From: Dactylonectria macrodidyma
Taxonomy: Eukaryota; Ascomycota; Sordariomycetes; Hypocreales; Nectriaceae
Assembly (NCBI GenBank): GCA_020744425.1
Contig: JAGMUV010000059.1
Span: 29,159 to 93,158 of the forward strand
Direction of reading: 5' to 3'
Length of the DNA: 64,000 nt
The position numbers and the translations under genes were made by a program. Positions within the stretch are counted from its first letter, which is position 1. Each line of letters begins with the position of its first letter. The notes under the pieces were generated by a model, which was not told where the DNA came from, made no database searches, and saw nothing but the letters and a program-made list of their open reading frames with translations. Positions 51,001 through 61,571 of the stretch are shown in pieces.

Positions 51001-51041
51001 TTGGTCCAAAAGTGGAGTGGATGTAGTGGTTTCGAGCCTTG
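48016..51041 (+). mobile_element. full-length hAT element (copy 2)
   Basis: Ends CAAGGGTCGGACC (48016) and, inverted, CAAGGCTCGAAACC (51041). Subterminal regions contain several GTGGATnTA-type repeats. It carries one complete transposase gene and could be autonomous. It interrupts the helicase part of the Helitron at 51042. No matching 8-bp duplication is found (left flank GGTAAGCT, right flank CCCTAAAG), so one side may have been rearranged after insertion. The deleted copy at 18350-19706 derives from this family. Confidence 0.88.
48376..50860 (+). CDS. hAT transposase, apparently intact
   Basis: Exons 48376-49524 and 49580-50860 (intron 55 bp, GTAAGC to ACAG) give 809 residues. A BED finger lies at about 25-80 (WACKDCI, AANHLWREHK). 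The RNase H-fold begins with HISFDGWTSRNK (first catalytic Asp) near 230, followed by GRCIGHTINLSAKALLF and LIIDNDTRWLSQ. The C-terminal hAT dimerisation region reads FLTIQPMSAECERLFSAAGK. An acidic tail ends the protein (STSESEAE). The start ATG at 48376 is also conserved in the deleted copy. No stop or frameshift was found, so this is a good candidate for an active transposase able to mobilise copy 1. Confidence 0.9.
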
Positions 51042-54000
51042 CCCTAAAGAGGTATGGTAGGTATTTCCACTGATATTGTCAGCAGCAGCTCCTGTAGGCG
51101 CCATCAAGATGACCTCATGCTTTCGCATCATAAGGTCCATGCCGGCAACAATGGCTTTGATGACTCGACTCTTGCCAGTTCCGCCTTCTCCTCCAACGTA
51201 GAGGAGCATCTGATCCCGCCTGGATGCATCATATGGATTATCTCTCCAAGCTATTGCGGCAGAAAGCACTCTTTCTATAATAAGTCTCTGCTTTGTGTTG
51301 AGAGGGAGAACTTTGCAGACTAGTGTGGTAAGAGTTGTACCAGAAGGGCTATCGCCGACTTGAGAGCGAAGGTTTATTAAGTTTGGTATGGCTTGGAGTG
51401 AACTAAGAGTAGGGTGGAAAGTGCCATCACCAAGATCAGGACCGAAATTGTCGCCCTCGAGTGCAATACGCTCTTCTGGTTCGATGTTATCAAGCTCATC
51501 GCGTGTAGCAAGGCCTTTGATTTATAGCTTCCAGCTTTCTAGTGTAGGGTTGGGGAAGAATCTAATGCCAGAGGTAGTAAACGTGGGAAGTCGAAAAATA
51601 TCAAGAGGCACAAGACTTCGTGATTGCAGGCATTGAACAAGGTGCGCTTTGGAAGATAAGAATGGAATACGCTGGCTGGCGGCATGAAGTTCCTTGCGCC
51701 AAGATGTAGCGATGGAATGGTAGGCCGATATCAGAGCCTCATTGGTGAATTCCTGTTGTGGAGAATCCTGAGATTCTTCGGCATCCAAGTCGGAATTAGC
51801 AATTTCCATATCGTCAATGTTATGGTCGAGGTCGTCCTGAGATATCGCCGTTGCGTTACGGAGAGCGGCGTCAACCATTGCATCCTCTCTGGATTTCCGA
51901 AGGAGCTCCATGTTCCTAGCGAAGTTGCGATTATGAGGCGAAAGCGTGGGTTCAACAATGTCCCATATTCTCGAACAGGCATCCCGTTTTGTGTCATACT
52001 CAGAAGCGTGTTGTTGAAATAGGGCCGGCAGTTGGTCCCATGGTAGGAAAAACCCCAATTGCACTTCGGCGAGGTCATTCTTGATAGCAGTTGTGTTTGG
52101 ATGACCTCCACGAACACCTTCCTCCTGGATCTGGTACTGAGAGAATTGGCCGTTGAAGGACACGGTCTTCACCTGAGACTCGGTACGTGCCATGCGCTGC
52201 ACGTGTGTGTTGCTCTTGGGGTGGATCGTATCGAATTCCACGTCGGATGTCGTTGCGTCAGACCTTCTCTTAACATCCACTAACATGCAGTATTCGAAAA
52301 AGGTAAGATGAGCTAGATCTGGACCACGCCATCTGTAGTTGTCGAAGCGGCTTACAGGAGCCGTATCCTTGGGTTGAAAGGTGCATTCCTCTTCGCCTGT
52401 GAACTCGGGAGAGCCATCGAACAGTGATCCGGTAGACTCAATAGCGGTGCGTACATATCGCCTTAGCCACCAGAGATTGACTTGGACAAAGTTGTAATTC
52501 CTTGTGTAATATGTCGGTAGCTGAAGCAAGGAGTTGGCGATCTGTACACCGCTAATCTCGCGGTCGTGAGACAGAGTGTTGAAGCAGCGAAGAGCAAATT
52601 GGTCCATATCCATTTTCCGAAATCGCATGTCGGCACCATATGGTGTCTGAGTGGCCTTTGCCTTATCCATGCTTTGTTTCAGCAATGCAGCCTTTACTAG
52701 CATTTGGTGTGGGGAAACGTCATCCTTCGTCGCATAATTTGTAAGGTAGTAGATGAGAGCCAGGCACTTGGTAGTGGTTGGGATCCAGGAGATATCGTGA
52801 TTTGATCGGGTGCAACTGGCGATTGCTGGATTCCATGGATTGACCCAACCATGGTTTCGAGCGAGATGGACCACACCTAGCTCGTCTACTTCAGAATGCG
52901 GCCGAAGGTCCCGTGGCATACCAAATCTGCAAGCATCCTTCCCTCGCCCCCTTTGACGATACTTGAAACAGGTAGCGGTGTGGTTCGAGGAATGGATTTG
53001 ACTTTTGCTAGCAACTGCATTGCTATCAGCCGTGAGCCTTTGACGGAATTCGTTATCAGAACCCGGATCCTTAGAAGAAAGTGGCGTATTTGCGGGCCCT
53101 GATTCCGGAATGCTATCATTCTCCGAGTTTATGCTGTGAACAATGATAGATTCAAGATACCGTATCACCCGTTGAGCAAAGGCCCCATCTTGTACAAGCC
53201 GTTCCCGCAGAGTGCCGAAGGCAAGATTGCCCGTAAGCCATATCAAGACATGAAGATGTAGCATGCCACGACCGTTTGTCTCAACAACGCCGTAGTGATT
53301 TGCCACTTGCCCAAGGATTCCAATACGTCCTGTGCCAGACTGGATGAGACCATCAAAGATGGCTTTACAAACGTGATTGAAGAATTGGGCAACTGCCACT
53401 GGGTTTGACGTTGCTGCTGTATGACGAATAGCCGCGGTCGCTGCAGGGACGGCATCGGCAGGGATTTCGATTCCTGCCAAGATTAGAACGAGAGGGTTCC
53501 GTAAATCGGAAGGATTGATCGTCGCCCAAATTGCCGGTTCGGCACCCCGTACAATAAGTCCTTTGATTTCAGTCCGCATCATCAGCTTTTGGGAGAATGA
53601 TTCAGGTACTCGCATGCCAATTGTTGTAAGGCCTTGCTGAAGTCTGCGGACTGCGGGGTCCTTAATGGGTTGTCCATTGGAAACTGCTGTTGCGGCAGTC
53701 TGCAACTGATCGACAGTCAAAGAGGCGATATCATCCCTAACAGATCTCCAGTTTTGGCGTTTAACAAGCATAGCGTTTCCGAGAGATGATCGGCGCAGCT
53801 GTATCACGTCGTAGAGAAGGTACATGAATGTCTTATGGCGAGCAAACCTGCGAAGGTCAGTATAATATCATAGTTTCGGAGACTCTAACCTTCTGCTATG
53901 GTGGCTTAATGCCCACTGTGCAAAAGTATTAAGTGACACTGGTATGGGCCTCTGATCTTGATGGCCACCGAGGCCATTAGGAAACAATGTCGGGAAAGCG

Positions 54001-55385
54001 CCAGTGAAATAATGGGGATCTTCCCAGCTACTCATTAGTGTAGCCTGGCTGTGAATAGCATAAGAGATTGTTGGCAAATCTCTTTGTCTATGCTCGTGCT
54101 CGGGCTCATCCGAACTATCTGCAGCTTGATCTGTTTCATCCACCCAACGCGTGTTGCCTGTTACCACTCCTAACAAGGCATCAATCAACCGAAGGTTAGA
54201 ATCCGTCCGTTCTCCATTGACATCCGTGTAGACTGAGCCGGTCACGAACGGATCATTGTCATTGGGAAGAAATGCCTCATCTTGAGCCGCCTGGAAGTCA
54301 TTTTCATAGTTCCCAGTTTGAAGGCTAACACTATATCCTTCGCGTTCGTGATGATCCGGATCCTCAAGATGAATGATGCTATCAGCGATTTCAGGCGGGA
54401 TAAAGTCGGAAGGCCAGGCGTCTGTCATCGTATGGTTGATTGTGATATCGTGATAAAGATGGTTGTGCTGGACAAGATAATGCAACGCCGTCAGAACTTT
54501 GTCCTTTTGAACGCGTAAGAACGGTTTTAGATCCTGATTGGTGGGACGGTGTTTACCAAGCCAGAAGACCTTGAATAGATTGTCTAACCTCAGTTCAGGG
54601 CTTGGGAGGATCTGAAGGAGGGGTCCAGGGTCTTGCGGAATGACAATCATGTGGCCTCGCAACGCATTGTAGTTTGTTGGAGAGGCATGGCCACCAGGTC
54701 GCAATTTGAGGATCGTACCAACAGGGTGGCATTTCGCGATAAGGCATTCCTCGACGGGCGTAAGGTCTTCCAATGCCGATGGATAATGCTGGCACATTGA
54801 GACGTTGACAAAGTTTTCCGCCGAAAATTTGGGAATGCTGCTGCGTCTAATGGCTGTATAGCATTGACTACAGAAATCCCAAGAATCTTCGTGAAGGCCA
54901 CATCGATCCAAGCTCGTTTGGTGGGTTTGGATGAAATTATCGTGATCGTCAATTTGATATACATATCCTGTGAAAAACTTGCCGCACGAACAGCATATTG
55001 ATCTTTGGGATGCAGCTAACATCTCATCTTCGTATAGGCTGATGGAAGACCGAATATGGGAAGAAGAGATTTCTGGTGGAAATTCTCGCGAAGCCACCTC
55101 TCGCAGGTCGAATTCATCTTCTAACAAGCCCACAGCAAGTTTCACACAGTTCGGCGGAGGATTCCCTGATAAAGGACTTCCCGTTAGAGGCGTCAGGTTT
55201 ATAGAATTGTGAAACGGATCGAAGTTGGGTGGAAGAATTGAAGGGATGGTGTTCTCAGGAACGTTAGGTTGCCGTCGAATCCAGTGGTAGGGTCGTGTTC
55301 GAGACCGACATCTATCGCATGTACGATACCGAGAATCAGTCCATTCCCGGAGACACCTGGTGCAAACAGTGGCAGGAGTGAACAT
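51042..55385 (-). pseudogene. Helitron Rep/helicase protein, truncated by the hAT
   Basis: Exon 1 starts at the ATG 55385 (MFTPATVCTRCLREWTDSRY, with CxxC pairs) and ends at 53890. A 42-bp intron (53848-53889, GTTAGA, CTGAC, GCAG) joins HHSRR to FARHKTFMYLLYDV. The Rep domain shows EPAIWATINPSD, the HUH motif MLHLHVLIWL and the Tyr motif YYLTNYATKDD. A TAA at 51522-51524 interrupts the frame, which then continues (IKGLATRDELDN) into the Pif1-type helicase Walker A, VGGEGGTGKSRVIKAI, and APTGAAADNISGNTYHTSLG. There the hAT begins. The remaining helicase motifs are absent from the other side of the hAT. Rolling-circle transposition is the known family role. Confidence 0.88.
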
Positions 55386-55882
55386 TTCCCCAAGACGTAG
55401 AAGTCAGCAGTGAGCAATGGTGGCAGGAAGTATATTTGAGGGTGTGAGCATGGGTGTACAGTATGTGGACATTGACCGAATCCAGCGACATAGATGGAAG
55501 TCAGAAGCGATTACATCACGTCGCTTACAAGGGCGGAGATAGCGGCAAGACATGCCGATTTTGTTTGTTTGCAATGGTAAGAAACCCCGGGGTGACGGGA
55601 GGGGAGTGGCGAAAACAAAGCAAGGGTGGCAGGAACAAATTTTATCCGAGTTTAACACGTGCTTCGAGTTCATCACCCGAGATCACGTTACTGCAAAACC
55701 GAATCGGGAAGGCTTGGCGTCAGATTTGTAGTCGGACAACCCCCTGTCGGTTCCCGGGGTAGTAGTCCCCTTCACCTCTCGCTTCGCTTTCAGTTCCGGG
55801 GCACTACGGACATTTATCTGGGGCCTGACATTGTCTTCCCTAAACCGTAACTTCCCTCAACCACCACCTGCATAGTTAAGAC
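55386..55882. other. Helitron upstream region and TF promoter
   Basis: Between two divergently oriented genes, so it should contain the 5' end of the Helitron and the promoter of the Zn2Cys6 gene. No Helitron TC start or TATA box could be assigned with confidence. Confidence 0.4.
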
Positions 55883-57444
55883 ATGTTTGCAAACTTTGAG
55901 CTGTGGTCGGGTGGCATGGTCGAGCACTCGAACAAGGCAAGTCTACCGCGATCCACAAGCGGTTGCATTCCATGTACGTTCCTTGACCCCTGCTCTCAGC
56001 GCAACTCGCCTACTGCCAACGGCGCTAATTACGTGTGACCAAAGGCCGCCGCACCAAGAAAAAGTGCGACGAGAGGCGGCCGGCTTGCGGGCGCTGTGTA
56101 CGGCGAAGTCAAGGCGAGTGCACTTGGCCGCGGCCTACATCCTCGCCCTCCTCCGCCACGGGCCCAGATGACGGACAGCAGCCTCAGGATGGGAGAGAGA
56201 CTACTCTGTGCACAGTGAGGCCTAGCACCGATTCTGTGCTTGGCATATGTGCCACCATGCCGGGTATCCAACCTGCGTTTGCCTGGGAGCTGATGTGCTA
56301 TGCCAACCGCGCAATTCACGGCGCCTACTTTGACGATCACTACTCCATCTTTATCCCCTTACTCCCGCTGCTGGCCGAGTTTCCCTCTTATGCTTACACA
56401 TGGCTGGCACTAGGGGCTGCTCAACTGGCGCAGCAACTACCGTCCGCAGAGAACCCATTGCGACTCATGTCGCTAGAATACCACTCGCAGGCAATAGGCA
56501 GCCTGCGCCAACACCTCCACTCTGCCCCAGTACCTCAGGAATGGGCCCTGTGCTCCATGCTGCTACTTCACATTTTCGAAAAGTTTGGCGACGGGTACCG
56601 ATCGCCCTCGGATGCACATGTCAAGTCGGCGCGAAGCATCTTTCTCCGCCATTTCACCCATTCGCCTCCGAGCGACATGCGCCACATTCTACAGCTAGAG
56701 AGCCTGGTATACCGAGTCGCCATTACTAGCACTTTCCGGCTAGGGCCCATGTGTCACCTGGAGGACTACTCCTCCCTGGACGAGCTCCTCGATATATGGG
56801 CGTCGTCACCGATCACTTGTGGTTTGTGGCAACATAGCCTCTGGATCGGTCTGCGGCCGCCCATATTCAATGCAGTCTTTAAGCTATCAGTCCTCCTCCG
56901 TCTCGTGCCCCTCCAACCTTCCTGGAGGTCTGAGCTGGACAAGCTAGAGGGCAACTTTCGGCACTATCTTGGGCCTTATGAGGCGTGGCCGTCGCACATG
57001 GACGACCCAGATCATCCACCGGATAGCGGTGGCAGGCCTTGCTTGTCGCTAGCAGACCAGGCCCGCGCCGCGCACTGCCTTTACGCTTATGCCTGCCACA
57101 TAATCACGACCAAATTGCGGGACCCTGAGTCAACGCAGTCCGGGGATCATGTCCGTCGAGTATCCCGCCTCGGTTTCCGCCTTCTGGCGTACCTGGCAAA
57201 AGCCGGGTTCCTATCACCAGTGTTGATATGGCCAGCCACCATCATCAGTCTCGCCGCGTCGAGTCCGGAGGACCAGGATATAGCGACGCTGTACATCAAC
57301 GGTCTAGCCCACAAGTCTGGATCACGGGCCATTACATCAGTAATGCGCCTTCTGCACCTTGCATGGACGAGAACCAGTAAAGAATGGCCGGCCGGAACGA
57401 ATATACTCTTTGACTTCGAAGCGCTCGGCGACGTTTTTATCTGA
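55883..57444 (+). CDS. Zn2Cys6 transcription factor
   Basis: Exon 1 55883-55973 and exon 2 56045-57444 give 496 residues. The 71-bp intron (GTACGT, CTAAT, AAAG) splits a Cys codon: joined, the finger reads SGCIPC-RRTKKKCDERRPAC followed by GRC and a final Cys, a complete C-x2-C-x6-C-x6-C-x2-C-x7-C binuclear zinc cluster. Without the intron the first two Cys are lost. The start MFANFELWSGG is the first in-frame ATG; 55916 is an alternative. The rest is the helical fungal regulatory domain (Fungal_trans_2-like), with repeated Leu/Trp helices to NILFDFEALGDVFI. The C terminus stops abruptly where hAT sequence begins, so it may be clipped. It is a nuclear DNA-binding regulator; its targets cannot be inferred here because neighbours are transposons. 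Confidence 0.85.
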
Positions 57445-57446
57445 AT

Positions 57447-57910
57447 GGCAATGAACTTGCATGGCTTTGGGCAAGCGTGGGAGACCCTGAAGACAATGGA
57501 CTATCTGTTCGTAAATTCAGGCAGGCTGCGGAGGACACCCGGTTCGAGGAAGCCTCTCATTTCAAGTCGGGAATTGACTGCGGATGGGCGAAGCTCGAAG
57601 AGACTATTACGTCAAAACGGATCGTACACCTGTCTATCGAGCCGCGCTAGCGCTTCACCCATCCTATGGCTATGACTACTCTGAGCGGCACTGGAAAGTC
57701 GCGATGGACAAGCCGCAATGGTACAGAGACATGCAGTCCGCTGTTGGTAACCTGTTCGATGAACACGCCAGACAGGCTGAAGTGGAAACGCAGGCTCAGG
57801 CGGGGCTTTTGGAGAGTGAAGGTGGCGAGACCGATGCTGAGGTCGACGATTATGGTTCCTTTGGGAAAAGGTCAATCCGCTCCTTGAGTACGCAGCGAAA
57901 GAAAGCCAAG
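57447..57910 (+). pseudogene. hAT transposase fragment fused to a MULE
   Basis: Across two frames: QAWETLKTMDYLFV, then CGWAKLE-like sequence, then DYYVKTDRTPVYRAALALHP and SYGYDYSERHWKVAMDKPQW. This is the region before the C-terminal dimerisation domain of a hAT family other than the one at 48-51 kb. A frameshift lies at about 57520-57600. The acidic linker EGGETDAEVDDYGSFGKRSI runs in frame into MULE sequence at about 57910. Confidence 0.65.
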
Positions 57911-58984
57911 ACAATCAGGCTTGTTGGCATAGCATGGACCGTCCCATACTGTCTCCGAATGTGGAAACGCTATCCGGAAATAATGAGCTTCGACAACACG
58001 TACAATACAAACCGCTTCAAGCTGCCGCTCTTTCAGATTATGGGCTGACCTGCCTAAAATCTGTTTACAATGCCGCATTCGGTTTGGTCGATAATGAGAG
58101 ACGCGAAGGGTTCCAATTCCTCACGGCAGCGGTCAGAGGCTTGACCGAGAGGCATGCGATTCCACTACCAGATGTTGTTATTACCGACTACGATCAGGCG
58201 ATGAAGGAAGCACTGGATAGCCAGTATCCCGAGATGCCAGCAACAGCTATGTATCCACCATATCAACGCAAACGTTCTTCTCAATGCGAAGCGGAAGTGG
58301 AAGAACGCAAAGGAAGATGGGGAAAGTGTCGAAGGCGGTAGCTCTGGCAGTGAACAGACGCAGGCAGTGTTGTCTCCGGGTGATATGGAGGTTGTGCTCG
58401 CAGCAGAGAGACAAGAATGCCCGCTGGCCCAGAGTAACCTCACTGCGCCTGTACCGCACAACTACCGCGGTGTCCTCGACCTGTGGAAGTTCGTCGCTTT
58501 TGCAGAGACAAAAGAAGAGCACGAAAAGGCTTGGGTACGCCTATGTGACAAGTCCAACGACCAGCAGGCCATCCTTATGTACCTCTACAAGACGTACCTG
58601 CCCATACGAGCGCAATGGGCACAATGCTTCATCAAAAAGTACCGCAATTTTGGGGTTCGGATGACTTCCGGCACCGAGGCCAGCAACAACAATGTTCAGA
58701 GTTACCTGCTCAAGGGGATGAGCCATTTGTACTCGCTGTTTGAGGCTTTCGAGGCCATGCTGAATGATCAAGAGCGAGACTTCATCGATGCCTGTTCGCA
58801 GGATGAGGTACTGACTTCTCGTACACATTCTGGCCCCGGCTCAGAGTATCTGGGAGAACTTCGCTCGGTGATGTCTGAGCCGGGGCTCAAGCTTGTTGCC
58901 AAAGAACATCGGCGTGCTTTGAGATCGACACCAAGCAAGTCACGTCCTTGGCCGGAGACGGTAGGGGATTGCAACGAGGATTGA
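57911..58984 (+). pseudogene. MULE transposase, frameshifted and truncated
   Basis: The first acid is in SFDNTYNTNRFKLPLFQ and the second in VVITDYDQAMKEALD. HHINANVLLNAKRKWKNAKE follows after a frameshift near 58255, and the third acid is in TSGTEASNNNVQSYLLKG. A first frameshift lies near 58045. There is no SWIM finger and no N-terminal DNA-binding region. Each catalytic residue is still present, so decay is by frameshift rather than by loss of motifs. Confidence 0.8.
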
Positions 58985-59189
58985 TCCGTCTCATTGCAGC
59001 TGGGGATACCGTGCTACCATACAATTTACAGGAAATTAGAAGCAGGAACGCCCTTGACGAAATGGGACGTTCACCCTCGGTGGCATCTTAGGGAGCCAGA
59101 CTCGCGCAATCCCTGTCGTCGAATTCTCGACCCCAAGATCGCGGCATGTCAGTGAAACCCTTTTTCTCTTCGTACGCAAGCATTAATTA

Positions 59190-59378
59190 CTACACTACGA
59201 GCCCTCTCATTAGCCAGTGCTTTTGGAGTTGATCTGCCTCGACTATCTCAGGTGCTAGCCGATTGCGCTCGTCGGTGATCATCTTCTTTGTCTGGCTAAA
59301 CACCCTCTCGCATTCAGCACTCATGCCAGGAATTGAGAGCAGATCTAGCGCCATTCGATACAAGACTGGATATTCCAA
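59190..59378 (-). pseudogene. hAT C-terminal dimerisation domain
   Basis: The minus frame reads YPVLYRMALDLLSIPGMSAE then CERVFSQTKKMITDERNRL, the hallmark hAT C terminus, ending at a stop. It is opposite in strand to the hAT fragment at 57447 and separated from it by the MULE. Confidence 0.75.
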
Positions 59379-59389
59379 TTGATGTCGGT

Positions 59390-60235
59390 TCCACCATTCA
59401 AGAGGGTTTGCAACGTCGAGATCTTGGGGGTAAATTGGCCGTGTCTGGAATACCGGTATGGCAGACGCGAGAGGAGCTTACTCAGGTACGCAGAGAGCTG
59501 GAGCACACCCGGCTACAGTTGAACACTGTGACCGAGGCACATACAGCAGTCTCTGCCAGCCGTTCATATGCGGATGCCGCCAGAATGACACCTGTTACCA
59601 CCCAAACTCCCTCTACAGTTTGATCGGCAAGGTGTTCTGCACAGTTGATACGTCCAGGGTACCCGAGGATCATGCCGGAGACACTACTCCAGCGTCGCTT
59701 CGCAGGGCCATCGAGCAGGAAATGCGAACATCTAGCGACCAACCTAGTTGGCGATGTGCTGCAGTGACCAGAGATGGACGAAATACCAACCGCCTGAGGG
59801 TCATCGGCAGGAACGAGGAAGAACTGAAGAGGATTATGGCTATCACCGAGGCCAAGAAGGCTCCAGGTGCGAGAGTCCTCCAGTCAAAGTTGACAATATC
59901 AACCGTACCGCCGTTCTCGACCAGGAAGGCAAGGTCCTTCCTGGAGCAATGGAAGCCTTGGGCCAGGAGAACGAAGTCCAGATTGCCAAGATGGCCTGGT
60001 TGAGTCGAAAAGTCAGCGCGAAGGCCTATGGATCCATGGTGGTGTACCTTACCAAAAACAGCGATGCCAAGAGACTCCTACAGGAACGGTACTTCCACGT
60101 TGCGGGTGAATCAGCTTATACCAGCGTGTTCGAGCGGAGAACTGGACCGGTACAATGCTATAACTGCCAGGAACTCGACCACAAGGCTTTCTCGTGCAGC
60201 AAGAGTCGGGTGTGTGCGAGGTGCGCTGCCGCAAT
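59390..60235 (+). pseudogene. LINE ORF1 fragment related to 2877-4361
   Basis: In two frames it carries the end of the coiled coil (REELTQVRRELEHTRLQL), the middle domain (KVFCTVDTSRVPEDHAGD, PSWRCAAVTRDGRNTNRLRV), then AYGSMVVYLTKNSDAKRLLQ and one zinc knuckle CYNCQELDHKAFSC. A frameshift is near 59870. It breaks in the second knuckle (CARCAA) and joins rhodopsin-like sequence. It lacks both ends, unlike a normal 5'-truncated LINE insertion. Confidence 0.75.
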
Positions 60236-61111
60236 ATCAGGATACCAATTCAGATTCTTGCGACATGCTCCCTGGTATGGCTAATCATCCGCACGTTCCT
60301 CGCCATATTCCACTGCGTTCCCGTACAGGCTTCTGGGACAAGACAATTGAGGGTGCCGTATGCAGCATCAACGATTCCAAGTTCTTTTTTGGCACGGTAT
60401 TGGTTCATTTAATCATCGACGTATTCATCCTGGTGCTCCCTGTTTTGCAGGTCAAGCGTCTGCAGCTTTGATCTGCTCAGAAGGCAGCTGTTATATCGCT
60501 CTTCATGTTTGGAACATTGTAAGCGCATCATCAGTCTGACCTACTTGGGACTACCGCTGACTGTTTCAGAGTATGCGTTGCATCTATCGTGGTTCTTGTC
60601 GAGTCGCTCAATTTTGATCCCTCGTCCCCCGAAAAGCCTTCAGATATTGCATCCATCATGGTTTGGGCTACTGTGGAGGTCAACCTCGCGATTGTATCCT
60701 GTACGTTTACCGGTCCAAGTAACGCCTTCCATCGTTACTGAACTTGTTTTAGCCTGCCTTCCAATTCTGCGACCGATCTTGTCCACGATAGCACCCAGTT
60801 CTATGCCCATGTCCGGCCGAGGCAACCAGCAGCGTCTTTGTGGGCAAAGTGAAGGGATCGATCTCAGGAGGGTCACGACACACAAAGAAGTTGATGACTC
60901 TAGTTCCACGCGGCGTCTGGCTCATCCAGAACAGTTGGGATGTTATCGGGATGATTATGTGGTTATGGATGGACGTCGTGGACCACAGATTGTCATATCA
61001 GCCCGTCACGATGAAACCTTTCTTGGGAGACAGGTCGAGAGGAAAGGGGGTATCCAGGTTAGGAATGAGATGACCGTCCAAATTGAACGAACTTGGAGCG
61101 ATTATGCTTGA
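60225..61111 (+). pseudogene. fungal rhodopsin-like (PTH11-type) membrane protein pseudogene
   Basis: The middle and C-terminal transmembrane segments are recognisable. IQILATCSLVWLIIRTFLAI is followed, after a one-base frameshift near 60330, by FWDKTIEGAVCSINDSKFFF and then HLIIDVFILVLPV. A TGA at about 60469 follows KRLQL. Two introns fit: about 60520-60570 (GTAAGC to TCAG) and about 60698-60753 (GTACGT to TTAG). They join VCVASIVVLVESLNF and WATVEVNLAIVSC to LPILRPI. This is the Fung_rhodopsin (integral membrane) pattern. The 5' third is missing where the LINE fragment ends. Confidence 0.7.
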
Positions 61112-61571
61112 AAGCCTTCACTGTTTACGCCAGCTTTTCAGGCACTTTTATCATAGTCTCGGTGGAACGTATTTTGTTCCTCACATGAAGCTCTGCAAGG
61201 CCCAAACGCTCTTGTATGTCAATCCCGTGATTAATCGTACAGTTTCTTTTCTCGCGTCCCAATGAGGCCAACCACCACTCAGACTCAGATACTGGAAGGG
61301 TTCCTTCCAATGGTTTGGTCGGAACGCTAGGGAATGGAGAACGCTCCAGGCACAGCCAGCGCCCCCAAGACTATTTTGGCACGCCGAGAACCAATACCAT
61401 GCCCACCTTCATTAGCCAGTTACTGCGCAAAGTCCACATCGTCCATCCCGTAGCCGATCATCCAGTTCCAGGTTAAGATCTTAAATGTATTCCAACCAAC
61501 AGTTGTCTCGCATCAGCAGTTGGTCATCATCCTTCTCCGCTCGTTCCTCCATATCGTGACCAGCGGAGTGA
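61112..61571. other. stretch without a recognised gene
   Basis: Mixed sequence between two pseudogenes; it may contain the lost 5' part of the GH64 gene in unrecognisable form. Confidence 0.4.
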
